A stretch of DNA of 64,000 nt from Burkholderiales bacterium C2 (GTDB taxonomy: Bacteria; Pseudomonadota; Gammaproteobacteria; Burkholderiales; Burkholderiaceae_C), in assembly GCA_005503085.1 (NCBI GenBank), contig SCOI01000021.1, positions 48,421 to 112,420 of the forward strand, in the 5' to 3' direction. The translations under genes and the position numbers were made by a program. How positions within the stretch are numbered: the first letter of the stretch is position 1; each line of letters opens with the position of its first letter. Under the pieces are notes generated by a model that worked only from the letters and a program-made list of their open reading frames with translations, was not told the DNA's origin and searched no databases. Shown here in pieces: positions 55,393 to 64,000 of the stretch.

Positions 55393-56760
55393 ATGGGATC
55401 GCGCGCCGTGGTTTGGAAACTGCTCATCCTGGCAGGCGTCAGCCTGCTGCTGAGCGTGGTGCTTTTGCGCATCGGCTGGCTGGTCGACGAGCGCCAGGCT
55501 CGGCAGCAGGAGGCGGTGGCCAGCGTCGAGCAGGCCCAGGCCGGTGCGCAGACCCTGCTGGGGCCCTTGCTGCTGCGCCAGTGCAGCGAGGAATGGGAGA
55601 CTCTGGTGATGGACGAGAACCAGGAGCGGCGCCGCAGCACCGCGAAGCGCGATTTCGTCATCAGCGCCGTGCCGGAGCGCCTGCAGGTCGGCGGTGCGCT
55701 GAACCAGGAGGCGCGCTACCGCGGCATCTTCAAGGTCAACGGCTACGCCGGCCGCCTGCAGTTCGATGCCCAATGGGCCTCGCTGCAGGCGCTGGAGCCG
55801 CCGCGTGCCCAGCAGCCCGGTGGTCGGGTGCAATGCGGCCCGGTGCAGGCCATGTTGGCCAGCAGCGATGCGCGCGGCCTGCGTGCGGCCACGCTCAAGC
55901 TCGGCGAGCAGGCCCTGGCCGTCAAGCCCGGTACCGGTCACCCGGCCTATGTGCGCGGCCTGCATGCGCCGCTGCCTGAGACCCTGGCGCTGGACGCGCC
56001 GCTGAGCTTGCAGCTGAGCCTGGAGCTGGCCGGCACCCAGCGCTTTGCCCTGGTGCCCGCCGCCGCCGCGACGAGCCTGAATCTGCGTTCCGACTGGCCG
56101 CACCCCAGCTTCGGCGGGCGCTTCCTGCCCAGCTCGCGCGAGGTCGGCGAGGCCGGTTTCAGTGCGCAGTGGCAGGTCTCCGAGCTGGCCAGCACGGCGC
56201 CGGCCGATGTGCTGCAGCACAAAGCGGTCGCCGGCCTGGGCGGCAGCGGTAATCAGGAGATCGACACGCTGGAGTTCGCGATGGTCGATCCGGTCAATCC
56301 TTATGTGATGAGCGACCGGGCGATCAAGTACGGGCTGATGTTCATCCTCTTGACCTTTGTCTGCGTGGGCCTGGTCGAGCTGATGTCGGGCCGGCGGGTG
56401 CACCCGGTGCAGTACCTGTTGGTGGGCCTGGCACTGAGCCTGTTCTTCCTGCTGCTGCTGAGCCTGTCCGAGCACCTCGGCTTCGGCCAGTCCTATCTGC
56501 TGGCGGCCGGTGCGGCGGTGGGCTTGCTGGGCTACTACGGCGCGGCGATGCTGGGGACCTGGCAGCGCGGCCTGGGCTTCGGCGCCGGGGTCGCCGGGCT
56601 GTATGCGGCGCTCTATGTGCTGCTGAGCCTGGAACAGGCCTCGCTGATCGTCGGTGCGCTGCTGCTCTTTATCGTGCTGGCCGCTGTCATGGTGCTGACA
56701 AGACGGCTCGATTGGTATGCCTTGGGCGCATCTGCAACGGCAGCGGCCTCGAGTCGGTAG
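55393..56760 (+). CDS. creD: inner membrane protein CreD
   Basis: 455 residues. A membrane helix near the N-terminus, a large periplasmic part (about 40-305) with the RYRGIFKVNGYAGRL and RSDWPHPSFGGRFLPSSREV segments, and five C-terminal helices (GLMFILLTFVCVGLVELMSGRRVHPVQYLLVGLAL onward). It matches the CreD family, a CreBC-induced envelope protein affecting beta-lactam sensitivity in some bacteria. Preceded by a perfect CreB site. Confidence 0.93.
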   Translation: MGSRAVVWKLLILAGVSLLLSVVLLRIGWLVDERQARQQEAVASVEQAQAGAQTLLGPLLLRQCSEEWETLVMDENQERRRSTAKRDFVISAVPERLQVGGALNQEARYRGIFKVNGYAGRLQFDAQWASLQALEPPRAQQPGGRVQCGPVQAMLASSDARGLRAATLKLGEQALAVKPGTGHPAYVRGLHAPLPETLALDAPLSLQLSLELAGTQRFALVPAAAATSLNLRSDWPHPSFGGRFLPSSREVGEAGFSAQWQVSELASTAPADVLQHKAVAGLGGSGNQEIDTLEFAMVDPVNPYVMSDRAIKYGLMFILLTFVCVGLVELMSGRRVHPVQYLLVGLALSLFFLLLLSLSEHLGFGQSYLLAAGAAVGLLGYYGAAMLGTWQRGLGFGAGVAGLYAALYVLLSLEQASLIVGALLLFIVLAAVMVLTRRLDWYALGASATAAASSR

Positions 56761-56803
56761 GAACGCCATTGCCGCGCGCTGCCGACTGCGCCAGCATCGC
56801 GGC

Positions 56804-58456
56804 ATGGCTCTGACTTTCGACTACATCATCATCGGCGCCGGCACGGCCGGCTGCCTGCTGGCCAACCGGCTCAGCGCCGATGCCTCCAAGCGCGTGCTGC
56901 TGCTGGAGGCCGGCGGCAAGGACGACTACCACTGGATCCACATCCCGGTCGGCTATCTCTACTGCATCGGCAATCCGCGCACCGACTGGCTGTACCAGAC
57001 CGAGCCCGATGCCGGCCTGAACGGCCGCGCGCTGCGCTACCCGCGCGGCAAGGTGCTGGGCGGCTGCTCCAGCATCAACGGCATGATCTATATGCGCGGC
57101 CAGGCCCGCGATTACGACGGTTGGGCCCAGGCAACGTCCGACCCCGCCTGGCGCTGGGACGAAAGCCTGCCCTTCTTCAGGAAGCACGAGAACCACTGGC
57201 GGCTCGACGGCGGCCAGGGCAGCGCAGCGTTCAAGGCCCTGCACGGCCATGGCGGCGAGTGGCGGGTCGAGCGTCAGCGGCTGCGCTGGGACATCCTCGA
57301 TGCCTTCGCCCAGGCCGCCACCCAGGCCGGCATCCCGGCCACCGAGGATTTCAACAGCGGCAACAACGAGGGCGTCGGCTATTTCGAGGTCAACCAGCGC
57401 GCCGGCTGGCGCTGGAACACCGCCAAGGCCTTTCTGCGCCCGACCTGCTATGGCCGCCCCAACTTCGAGCTGTGGACCGGCTCGCAGGTGCAGCGGTTGA
57501 CGCTGGACCGTGCTGCCGACGGCGCGCTGCAGTGCAGCGGCGCCGTGGTGATGACGCCGCATGGGCTGGAGACCGTCGCGCTGGAGCCCGGCGGCGAGGT
57601 CTTGCTGGCGGCCGGCGCGATCGGCTCGCCGCAGATCCTGCAGCTCTCCGGTATCGGGCCGGCGGCACTCTTGCAACAGCACGGCATCGAGGTCCGGCAG
57701 GACCTGCCCGGCGTCGGCGCCAATCTGCAAGACCATCTGCAGATCCGCGCGGTCTTCAAGGTGGCCGGCGCCAAGACCTTGAACACGCGGGCCGGGAGCC
57801 TGTTCGGCAAGGCCCTGATCGGCCTCGAATATGCGTTCAAGCGCAGCGGGCCGATGAGCATGGCGCCCTCGCAGCTGGGCGCCTTCGCGAAGAGCAGCCC
57901 GGACAAGACCTGGCCCGATCTGCAGTACCACGTCCAGCCGCTGTCGCTCGATGCCTTCGGCGAACCCTTGCACGGCTTCAATGCCTTCACCGCCAGCGTC
58001 TGCAATCTGAACCCGACGAGCCGGGGCACGGTGCAGATCCGCTCGGCCGATCCGCAGGCCGCACCGGCGATCGCGCCCAACTATCTGAGCACCGAGCAGG
58101 ACCGCCGCATTGCCGCCGACAGCCTGCGGCTGACCCGCCGCATCGTCGCGCAGCCGGCGCTGGCGCCCTACAAGCCCGAGGAGTTCAAGCCCGGCCCGCA
58201 GTACCAGAGCGACGAGGAGCTGGCCCGCCTGGCCGGCGATATCGCGACGACGATCTTCCACCCGGTCGGCACCTGCAAGATGGGCCGCGCCGACGACGCG
58301 CTGGCCGTGGTCGACAGCCGGCTGCGGGTGCGCGGCGTCGCGAGGCTGCGCGTCATCGATGCCAGCGTGATGCCCAGCATCACCAGCGGCAACACCAACT
58401 CGCCGACCTTGATGATCGCCGAGCGGGCGGCGGCGTGGATACGGGCCGGCGACTGA
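56804..58456 (+). CDS. GMC family FAD oxidoreductase
   Basis: 550 residues. FAD-binding YIIIGAGTAGCLLANRLS at the N-terminus; GMC signature 1 around PRGKVLGGCSSINGMIYMRG; signature 2 GAIGSPQILQLSGIG; catalytic His in IFHPVGTCKMG (about 485) and the NTNSPT segment near the end. Resembles choline or alcohol dehydrogenases of the family, but the substrate is unknown. Start at MALTFD; upstream in-frame sequence overlaps creD in another frame. Confidence 0.93.
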   Translation: MALTFDYIIIGAGTAGCLLANRLSADASKRVLLLEAGGKDDYHWIHIPVGYLYCIGNPRTDWLYQTEPDAGLNGRALRYPRGKVLGGCSSINGMIYMRGQARDYDGWAQATSDPAWRWDESLPFFRKHENHWRLDGGQGSAAFKALHGHGGEWRVERQRLRWDILDAFAQAATQAGIPATEDFNSGNNEGVGYFEVNQRAGWRWNTAKAFLRPTCYGRPNFELWTGSQVQRLTLDRAADGALQCSGAVVMTPHGLETVALEPGGEVLLAAGAIGSPQILQLSGIGPAALLQQHGIEVRQDLPGVGANLQDHLQIRAVFKVAGAKTLNTRAGSLFGKALIGLEYAFKRSGPMSMAPSQLGAFAKSSPDKTWPDLQYHVQPLSLDAFGEPLHGFNAFTASVCNLNPTSRGTVQIRSADPQAAPAIAPNYLSTEQDRRIAADSLRLTRRIVAQPALAPYKPEEFKPGPQYQSDEELARLAGDIATTIFHPVGTCKMGRADDALAVVDSRLRVRGVARLRVIDASVMPSITSGNTNSPTLMIAERAAAWIRAGD

Positions 58457-58459
58457 GCG

Positions 58460-58912
58460 CTAGAAGCCCATGCCCTTGGCCATCAGCGAGGCGCACAGGC
58501 TCAGCGGCAGCAACAGGCCCAGCTGCAGATTCAGGCTCAGCCGCACGCGCCGGTGCTGGGCCGCGCTGACCTGCGGCGCGCGGCCGGCCTTCAGCTCGGC
58601 ACCCCAGCGGATGAAGGTGACGGTGGGGATGATGGACAGCAGGCCGATCGCGATGAACAGGCCCAGCTTCAGATGGAAGAAGGGGTTGGCGCTGTAGAAG
58701 GCCCAACCCTTCTCGAAATGGTAGGCGCGGGCGAAGCCGGCCAGCAGCAGGGTCACGGCGCTGAGGCCGTAGATCCGGTCGACCTGGGCCAGGCGCCGGG
58801 CCTCTTGCAGGCTGGGTGCCGGGCCGAAGCTCAGCCATTGATAGGCCAGCGCGGCGACGATGCCGAACACGGCCAGGAAATGCACAAAGGCGACGAGGGC
58901 GTTGATCAGCAT
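58460..58912 (-). CDS. DUF2214 family membrane protein
   Basis: 150 residues with four hydrophobic helices. VHFLAVFGIVAALAYQWLSF, DRIYGLSAVTLLLAGFARAYHFEKGWAFYSANPFFHLKL and FIRWGAELKAGRAP are typical of DUF2214. Function unknown. Convergent with the GMC gene 3 bp away. Start at MLINALV. Confidence 0.88.
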   Translation of the reverse strand: MLINALVAFVHFLAVFGIVAALAYQWLSFGPAPSLQEARRLAQVDRIYGLSAVTLLLAGFARAYHFEKGWAFYSANPFFHLKLGLFIAIGLLSIIPTVTFIRWGAELKAGRAPQVSAAQHRRVRLSLNLQLGLLLPLSLCASLMAKGMGF

Positions 58913-59025
58913 GGCGGGCGGCGGCTGGGGCCGGACTGTGACGATGGCCGCCACTGTGCCGCAGCGCGGCGGCGCCGGCCACCGGGCTGCGACGAGAGGC
59001 CGCTGCCCGGCGCCAAGCCACAGGC

Positions 59026-60405
59026 TCAGGCCGTGAAGCGCTGCTCCAGATAGGCCAGCAGGGTGCGTATGGTCTGCGCCTCGCCGCCGATGGGGCGCCC
59101 CGGCCGGGCCACATCGTTCCAGGCGAACAGGTCGATATGCAGCCAGTCCTGGTTCTCGGGCACGAAGTACTCGAGGAAGAGCGCGGCGGTGACCGCGCCG
59201 GCCAGCGGGGTCTTGCCGGTGTTGACGATGTCGCCGATCGTGCTTTCGATGCTGGCCTTGTAGGGCGCCCACAGCGGCATATGCCACAGCGGGTCGTCCA
59301 GCTTCAGGCCCAGGTCGACCAGGTCGCGGGCGGTGTCGAAATGCTTGCTGAACAGCGCCGGCAGCTGCGCGCCCAGGGCCACGCGGGCGGCGCCGGTCAG
59401 CGTCGCCAGGTCGATGATCAGCTCGGGCCTGTGCTCCGAGGCATAGGCCAGCGCGTCGCTGAGGATCACGCGGCCCTCGGCATCGGTGTTGCCGATCTCG
59501 ATATGCAGGCCTTTGCGGGTCGGCACGATGTCGCCGGGGCGGTAGGCATTGCCCGAGATCGCGTTCTCGACCGCCGGGATCAGCACCTGCAGGCGCAACG
59601 GCAGCTTCAAGGCCATGATCAAGCTGGCCAGGCCCAGCGCATTGGCGGCGCCGCCCATGTCCTTCTTCATCTGGCGCATGCCCTCGCCGCCCTTGATGTT
59701 CAGGCCGCCGGTATCGAAGCAGACGCCCTTGCCGACGATGCTCAGCAGCGGTGCCTTGGGCGAGCCCCAGTTCAGCTCGATCAGGCGCGGTGCCCGGTGG
59801 CTGGCGCGGCCCACCGCATGGATGGCCGGGAAGTTCTGCTTCAGCAGCGCATCGCCGACGATCTGCTTGAAGCTGGCGCCGTGCTGCTTGGCCACCAGCT
59901 GGGCGGCCTTGGCCAGCTCCTCCGGGCCCATATGCTCGGCCGGGGTGTTGACCAGGTCGCGGGTCGCGGCCATCGCGGTGGCCAGCGCCAGGCCGCGCTG
60001 GGCCGCCGGGCTGTTCGTCAGGGTCAGCACCGCCGGCGGGCGGCGGCGCGGCTTGTAGAGATCGAACTGATAGCCGCCCAGTTCCCAGGACAGCGCGGCC
60101 GCCTCGGCGTCCATCGCCAGGCCGTCCTCGGCCAGGGCGTAGACGCCTTCCGGCAGGGCTTGCGGCAGCGCGGACAGCGCGAACGGCGCATGGGCGTGGG
60201 CCACGCCGGCGAACACCCGGCCCAGCTTGCCGTCCGGCCCCGGCACCAGGGCCAGGCTGTCGGCTGCGCCGACAAAGCCCAGCGTCGCCAGCCAGTGGCG
60301 GGTCGGCGCGGGGAGCTTCGGAGCAAGGGCCTGGAAGGCGGCGCGGTCGACCACGGTGATGGCGATGGCGCTGGCGGGGGCAGACTTTTTGAGTTGAACC
60401 GTCAT
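59026..60405 (-). CDS. M17 leucyl aminopeptidase family protein
   Basis: 459 residues. The C-terminal catalytic domain contains the M17 signature NTDAEGRV (about 304-311), VGKGVCFDTGGLNIK (metal and catalytic Lys), and KKDMGGAANALG. The N-terminal domain is shorter and more divergent than PepA. A cytoplasmic, di-metal exopeptidase releasing N-terminal residues is expected. Stand-alone gene, 42 bp from the thioredoxin gene on the same strand. Confidence 0.93.
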   Translation of the reverse strand: MTVQLKKSAPASAIAITVVDRAAFQALAPKLPAPTRHWLATLGFVGAADSLALVPGPDGKLGRVFAGVAHAHAPFALSALPQALPEGVYALAEDGLAMDAEAAALSWELGGYQFDLYKPRRRPPAVLTLTNSPAAQRGLALATAMAATRDLVNTPAEHMGPEELAKAAQLVAKQHGASFKQIVGDALLKQNFPAIHAVGRASHRAPRLIELNWGSPKAPLLSIVGKGVCFDTGGLNIKGGEGMRQMKKDMGGAANALGLASLIMALKLPLRLQVLIPAVENAISGNAYRPGDIVPTRKGLHIEIGNTDAEGRVILSDALAYASEHRPELIIDLATLTGAARVALGAQLPALFSKHFDTARDLVDLGLKLDDPLWHMPLWAPYKASIESTIGDIVNTGKTPLAGAVTAALFLEYFVPENQDWLHIDLFAWNDVARPGRPIGGEAQTIRTLLAYLEQRFTA

Positions 60406-60447
60406 GGCTGATGGGGTTGAGCAGGTTGCCCATTCTCCCGCATGCGG

Positions 60448-60807
60448 TCAGCAGCTCTGTTGCAGCCGGGACAGCAGGGCCTGGGCGGCGGGGCTGGCTG
60501 GGGTGGCCGGACCGGCGCCAAGCGCCGCCAGCAGGCGCTGGGCGGTGGCCAGCTGGGGCGTCACCGGGCCGATGAAGCGCAGCTGCTGGCCCTGGCCGAC
60601 CAGCAGGGTCGGGAAGGTCTCGACCTCCAGATCGCCGACCAGCTCGGCATCGTCCTCGATATCGACCCACACGAAGCGGTAGCCCGGGTGCTGCTCGCGC
60701 AGCGCGGCAAAGACCGCGTGGTAGTCGTCGCAGACCCGGCACCAGCCGGCGCACAGGCAGGCGACCAGGGTGGTGGCGGGCAGGGCGGCGGGGGCGTTGG
60801 GCGGCAT
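60448..60807 (-). CDS. thioredoxin-like protein
   Basis: 119 residues, thioredoxin fold. The active site reads GWCRVC (C23, C26), unlike the WCGPC of standard thioredoxins. The cis-Pro is in ETFPTLLV. No signal peptide, so cytoplasmic. The CRVC pair may shift its redox potential. Start at MPPNAP. Upstream of the aminopeptidase gene on the same strand and probably cotranscribed. Confidence 0.9.
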   Translation of the reverse strand: MPPNAPAALPATTLVACLCAGWCRVCDDYHAVFAALREQHPGYRFVWVDIEDDAELVGDLEVETFPTLLVGQGQQLRFIGPVTPQLATAQRLLAALGAGPATPASPAAQALLSRLQQSC

Positions 60808-60938
60808 GGCGCTGCACTGTAGCGAGAAAGCGGCAAAGATTTGTTGCAAGTCGCTGTCAACCGCCCCAGTTTGGACGGCGTTGTGCCCGTACCCGCAGGT
60901 AATTGCACCAAGTCGGGCTGGAGAAGAAGGCATCAGCC

Positions 60939-61109
60939 ATGAAAAGTCAGCAGCACCAACAGCAACGCAACGAATCTCAAGTCCGCCCCCTGGCAATGGC
61001 GGAGCTGAATACCGACAAGGGCCGCAAGCACGAGGCTTTCGAGCCCGGCAGCCTGGGCAGCGACCGCCGCAGCCTGGCCCGCGCCCTGCGCTTTGATCGC
61101 AAGCGCTGA
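60939..61109 (+). CDS. small basic hypothetical protein
   Basis: 56 residues, starting MKSQQHQQQRNESQ and ending LRFDRKR. Charged and hydrophilic, with no membrane segment or known domain. A GAGAAGAAGG ribosome binding site 8 bases upstream and a perfect hairpin 6 bases after the stop support a real gene. Divergent from the thioredoxin gene across 131 bp. Could be a nucleic-acid-binding or stress peptide; unknown. Confidence 0.6.
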   Translation: MKSQQHQQQRNESQVRPLAMAELNTDKGRKHEAFEPGSLGSDRRSLARALRFDRKR

Positions 61110-61114
61110 ACCGT

Positions 61115-61137
61115 AAATGCACCGTCAAGGTGCATTT
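61115..61137. terminator. hairpin after the small basic gene
   Basis: AAATGCACC-GTCAA-GGTGCATTT is a perfect 9-bp stem followed by CTC on plus. It sits between the convergent small gene and the helicase and, with A/T at its base, can serve both strands. Confidence 0.65.
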
Positions 61138-61138
61138 C

Positions 61139-64000
61139 TCAGGCCAGCGGCGCCAGCAGCCGCTCTAGATCCTGCTCGGTGAACTTGGCCGCATCGGCCC
61201 CGTCACTGCCCAGCACGCCCTCGGCCAGCGCCAGCTTGCGGGCCTGCAGCTCCAGCATCCGCTCCTCGATGCTGCCTTCCACCACCAGTTTGTAGACGAA
61301 CACCGGCTTGTCCTGGCCGATGCGGTGCGCCCGCGCGCTGGCCTGGGCCTCGACGGCTGGGTTCCACCAGGGGTCGACATGGATCACCGTGTCGGCCGCC
61401 GTCAGGTTCAGCCCGACGCCGCCGGCCTTCAGGCTGATCAGCATCAGGGGGCAGGCCTCGGCCTGGAAGCGCCGCACGATCTCGCCGCGCTGCGCCACCG
61501 GCGTCGCGCCGGTCAGCACCAGGAAGTCCAGTTCCTGCTGCCGCAGCTGCGCGGCGATCAGCCCCAGCATCTCGGCGAACTGCGAGAACACCAGCACCCG
61601 CCGCCCCTCGGCCAGCAGCTCCGGCAGCATCTCGGCCAGCAGCTCCAGCTTGGCGCGCTCGGTGTCGGGCTTGATCTGTTCCACATCCTTCAGCAGCAGC
61701 GGGTCGCAGCAGACCTGGCGCAGCTTCAGCAAGGCGTCCAGCACGGTGATCTGCGAGGCCCCGAAGCCGCGCCGCTGCAGCACGCGCCGCACCTGGGTGT
61801 CGGCCGCCACTCGCACGCTCTCATACAGATCGCGCTGCTGGCCGTAGAGCCGCACCCGCCGCGTCACCTCGGTCAGCGGCGGCAGCTCGGTGGCCACCTC
61901 CTCCTTGCGCCGGCGCAGGATGAAGGGTCGCACCCTTGCGCTCAGCAGCTGGGCCCGCAGGCTCTCGCCATTGACCTCGATGGGCTTGCGCCAGAGCCGA
62001 AAGAAACTGCGCTCGTCGCCCAGAAAACCCGGCATCAAAAAGTCGAACTGCGCCCACAGCTCGCCCAGATGGTTTTCCAGCGGCGTGCCGGTCAGCGCCA
62101 GCCGGTGCCGTGCGCGCAGGCGCCGCACCGCCTTGGCCGCCCGGCTGCCGGCGTTCTTGACCGTCTGCGCCTCGTCGAGGATCAGCAGATGCCAGGGCTG
62201 CGCGGCCAGCGCCTCGATATCGCGCCACAAGAGCGGATAGGTCGACAGCACCAGGTCGGAATCGGCCAGTCGCGGGAAGTGCTCGTGACGATCCGGCCCA
62301 TGCAGCAGCAGCACGCGCAGTTCCGGCGCGATGCGGCGCGCCTCGGCCAGCCAGTTGAACAGCAGCGAGGTCGGCAGCACGGCCAGCGCCGGCCTGTCGG
62401 CCATGCGCCCGGCCTGTTTTTCGAGCAGCAGATGGGCCAGGGCCTGGGCCGTCTTGCCCAGGCCCATATCGTCGGCCAGGATGCCGGCCAGGCCCTGCTC
62501 GCGCAGGTATTGCAGCCAGGCCAGGCCGGCCAGCTGGTAGCCGCGCAGCGTCAGGCCCAGGCCCTGGGGCGGCGCCACCGGTCGCGGCGAGCCGGCCGCG
62601 CGCAGCTTCTCGGCCATCTGGCGCAGGCCGGCGTCGCCGTGGATCTGCCAGCCGCCGGCGCGGCCCTGGTCCAGCAGCTCCAGCCGGCCAGCATCCCAGT
62701 CGCTGAGCTGCAGCGGGCCCTCGGCGCGCTTCGGGTCGGCCAGCAGGTCCACCATCGCGCCGAGGATGGGCTTCAGGATGGATGCCGGCGCCTCGATGCG
62801 CCGCCCGCCCGGCGCGTGCAGCAGGATGATGGACAGGTCGTCGATGGCCGCGATCTGCTCGGCGTCGAACCAGCGCGCATCGCGGCGCAAGAGGTCGGCA
62901 ATCATCGGTGCCAGATCCAGGCTCTCGCCCTCGATCTCGACGCCCAGGCTCAGCAGCCAGGCGCCCTCGCGGGCCGGCAGGCTGAGCGGATCAATGCGGA
63001 TGCGCCAGGCCTCACCGGCCACCGCGCGGTGCGCGAAACCGGGCCGCGCCTCGACCGCCCAGCCCAGCTTCTGCAGCTCGGGCACCCGCTCGGTCCAGAA
63101 CTCGCCGAAGAATTCCTCCTGCAGCAGGGTCCAGAGGTTCTCATGCCCGTCGACGGCGGCCGGGCTGCGCCACTGCAGCGTGGCCGGGTCCAGCGGCAGC
63201 AGGCCCAGTGCCCAGAGCTGGTCGCGCGCCTCGGCCTCGGCGCCGAGGTCGCGGGCCAGGCGGCGCCCGTCGTCCAGCGTCTGCGTCGCGCCCGGCCGGC
63301 TGTTCAGCAGCGAGCGCGGCGCCGGCGTGGCCCAGAGCAGGCCATCGGCCAACCGGTAGGTCCAGTCCACCTGGGCGACCGTGACCACATCGCCGCGCGG
63401 ACCCAGCTTGCCGCCGCCGCTGGGGCTCAGGCCCAGCAGACCATCGCCCCGGCCCAGGGTCTTCAGGGTCAGGCGCGGGCGGAATTGGGCGGACTCACCG
63501 GCGGGTTCAGGCGCCGCCGCTTGCGGCAAGGGCGCGGGCGGCGGCGGCAATGCATCGCCCAGCAGCAAGTCCATCAGCCTAGCCGCATCGGCCTCGGGCA
63601 GACGCGGCAGCTGCTGCAGCTCGGCACGGCCGGCCTTGCGGCGCAGCGCTTCGACCCAGGTGTGCAAGAGCTGCGCGCGCAGCGGCGCATCGGCCTCGGT
63701 CTGCAGTTTCACCATCAGCGCCGCCGCATGCTCGCAAAAACGCGCCGTGCGGCAGGTGCACAGCGCGCTGTAGTGCGGCCGGCCGCCATCTTCTCCGCGC
63801 CCCGCCACACCCTGCAGCGCCAGCTCGTAGACCTGGCCGCGCGGGCCCGGGAAGCGCGCGCTGGCGCCGTGAGCGTCCTGCCGGATATCGCTCAGCTGAT
63901 GTTGGACCTCGGCGCCGCGCTTGAGCCGCCCGCGCTCGAACAGGGTGCGCAGCGTGGCTTCGTCGGGGGGCCAGAGGCGGGGGGTGAGCGTGGACGGCGG
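61139..64000 (-). CDS. SWIM-SNF2 helicase family protein (5' end beyond window)
   Basis: At least 953 residues; the frame is open to the right edge, so the start lies outside. A SWIM zinc finger (CTCRTARFCEH, with CxC and CxH ligands) is near the N-terminal side. The C-terminal half is a SNF2 ATPase: DDMGLGKTAQALA (motif I), LILDEAQTVKN (motif II), ALTGTPLENHLGELWAQFDFLMPGFLG (motif III), QFAEMLG, LKAGGVGLNLTAADTVIHVDPWWNPAVEAQASARAHRIGQ (motifs V-VI). It remodels protein-DNA complexes, probably in transcription recycling or repair. The GTG at 63808 is internal, since upstream codons continue as sensible protein (e.g. LWPPDEATLRTLFERGRLKRG). Confidence 0.93.
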   Translation of the reverse strand, partial: PPSTLTPRLWPPDEATLRTLFERGRLKRGAEVQHQLSDIRQDAHGASARFPGPRGQVYELALQGVAGRGEDGGRPHYSALCTCRTARFCEHAAALMVKLQTEADAPLRAQLLHTWVEALRRKAGRAELQQLPRLPEADAARLMDLLLGDALPPPPAPLPQAAAPEPAGESAQFRPRLTLKTLGRGDGLLGLSPSGGGKLGPRGDVVTVAQVDWTYRLADGLLWATPAPRSLLNSRPGATQTLDDGRRLARDLGAEAEARDQLWALGLLPLDPATLQWRSPAAVDGHENLWTLLQEEFFGEFWTERVPELQKLGWAVEARPGFAHRAVAGEAWRIRIDPLSLPAREGAWLLSLGVEIEGESLDLAPMIADLLRRDARWFDAEQIAAIDDLSIILLHAPGGRRIEAPASILKPILGAMVDLLADPKRAEGPLQLSDWDAGRLELLDQGRAGGWQIHGDAGLRQMAEKLRAAGSPRPVAPPQGLGLTLRGYQLAGLAWLQYLREQGLAGILADDMGLGKTAQALAHLLLEKQAGRMADRPALAVLPTSLLFNWLAEARRIAPELRVLLLHGPDRHEHFPRLADSDLVLSTYPLLWRDIEALAAQPWHLLILDEAQTVKNAGSRAAKAVRRLRARHRLALTGTPLENHLGELWAQFDFLMPGFLGDERSFFRLWRKPIEVNGESLRAQLLSARVRPFILRRRKEEVATELPPLTEVTRRVRLYGQQRDLYESVRVAADTQVRRVLQRRGFGASQITVLDALLKLRQVCCDPLLLKDVEQIKPDTERAKLELLAEMLPELLAEGRRVLVFSQFAEMLGLIAAQLRQQELDFLVLTGATPVAQRGEIVRRFQAEACPLMLISLKAGGVGLNLTAADTVIHVDPWWNPAVEAQASARAHRIGQDKPVFVYKLVVEGSIEERMLELQARKLALAEGVLGSDGADAAKFTEQDLERLLAPLA

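Noticed and set aside
58460..60817. One long minus-strand frame spanning the DUF2214, aminopeptidase and thioredoxin region
   Set aside because: Only the last 150 codons (DUF2214) make sense; the rest overlaps the aminopeptidase in a shifted frame and is Arg/Gly/Pro-rich noise.
61139..63808. Treating the helicase as complete with a GTG start at 63808
   Set aside because: The same frame stays open and protein-like for 64 more codons to the window edge and the SWIM region would be cut, so the true start is outside.

Overview
The window is high-GC (roughly two-thirds G+C) bacterial chromosome. It reads as a betaproteobacterium of the order Burkholderiales, probably near Roseateles, Pelomonas or Rubrivivax. 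The reasons are the gene order gyrB-dnaN-dnaA // rpmH-rnpA-yidD-yidC-mnmE, the DUF4148 secreted proteins, the kdsD-kdsC-lptC cluster and the ECF sigma factor with its YCII partner. The genus is inference from gene content. The replication origin region lies inside the window (about 28.7-29.6 kb).

Left end (1-8.7 kb): two copies of a module made of a DUF4148 secreted protein followed by a tiny exported peptide with VVIVGKR/RVVITGR motifs. Conserved upstream elements and strong terminators separate the genes. The peptide genes and a third gene, an AraC-family regulator at 5584, share one promoter architecture: GTC-centred direct repeats spaced 20 then 21 bp, then a GACACAG box exactly 49 bp after the last repeat. 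The AraC gene is translationally coupled to an exported HExxH protein and an exported M23 (LytM) peptidase. A LysR regulator and a cyclase-family hydrolase lie between. I read this as a small regulon of exported peptides and peptidases of unknown purpose.

Defence island (8.7-23.3 kb): an Mrr-like endonuclease, an Abi_2 protein, a DUF3883 protein, and a long minus-strand cluster. In transcription order the cluster is half-hsdS, a second hsdM-like methylase, an Abi/HEPN protein, hsdM, hsdS, a HEPN-like protein with an OST-HTH-associated domain, hsdR and a YgjP-type metallopeptidase. The first promoter is framed by a perfect 13-bp inverted repeat. The HEPN-like gene sits between hsdS and hsdR, as the anticodon nuclease PrrC does in the EcoprrI locus, so it may be a guarded suicide RNase.

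Origin and housekeeping core (23.4-34.8 kb): gyrB, dnaN and dnaA on minus; rpmH, rnpA, yidD, yidC and mnmE on plus. DnaA-box-like 9-mers lie between dnaA and rpmH and again inside an extra segment of rnpA. A structured, terminator-ended intergenic stretch between yidC and mnmE may encode a small RNA. DUF2237, DUF2805 and apt follow.

Right part (34.8-64 kb): a diguanylate cyclase, an acyl-CoA dehydrogenase, a Kef-type antiporter, a two-gene ABC exporter, glutamate dehydrogenase, an HPP membrane protein with a divergent TetR regulator, an RHH protein, a DJ-1/PfpI protein, the LPS genes kdsD-kdsC-lptC with a coupled SDR, an ECF sigma/YCII pair, a glycine-rich RRM protein, a cobalamin-binding-like protein, MarC, creB-creC-creD with a perfect CreB site before creD, a GMC oxidoreductase, a DUF2214 protein, an M17 aminopeptidase, a thioredoxin, a 56-residue basic protein, and a SWIM/SNF2 helicase that runs off the right edge. 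No tRNA, rRNA, CRISPR array, transposase or integrase was recognised.
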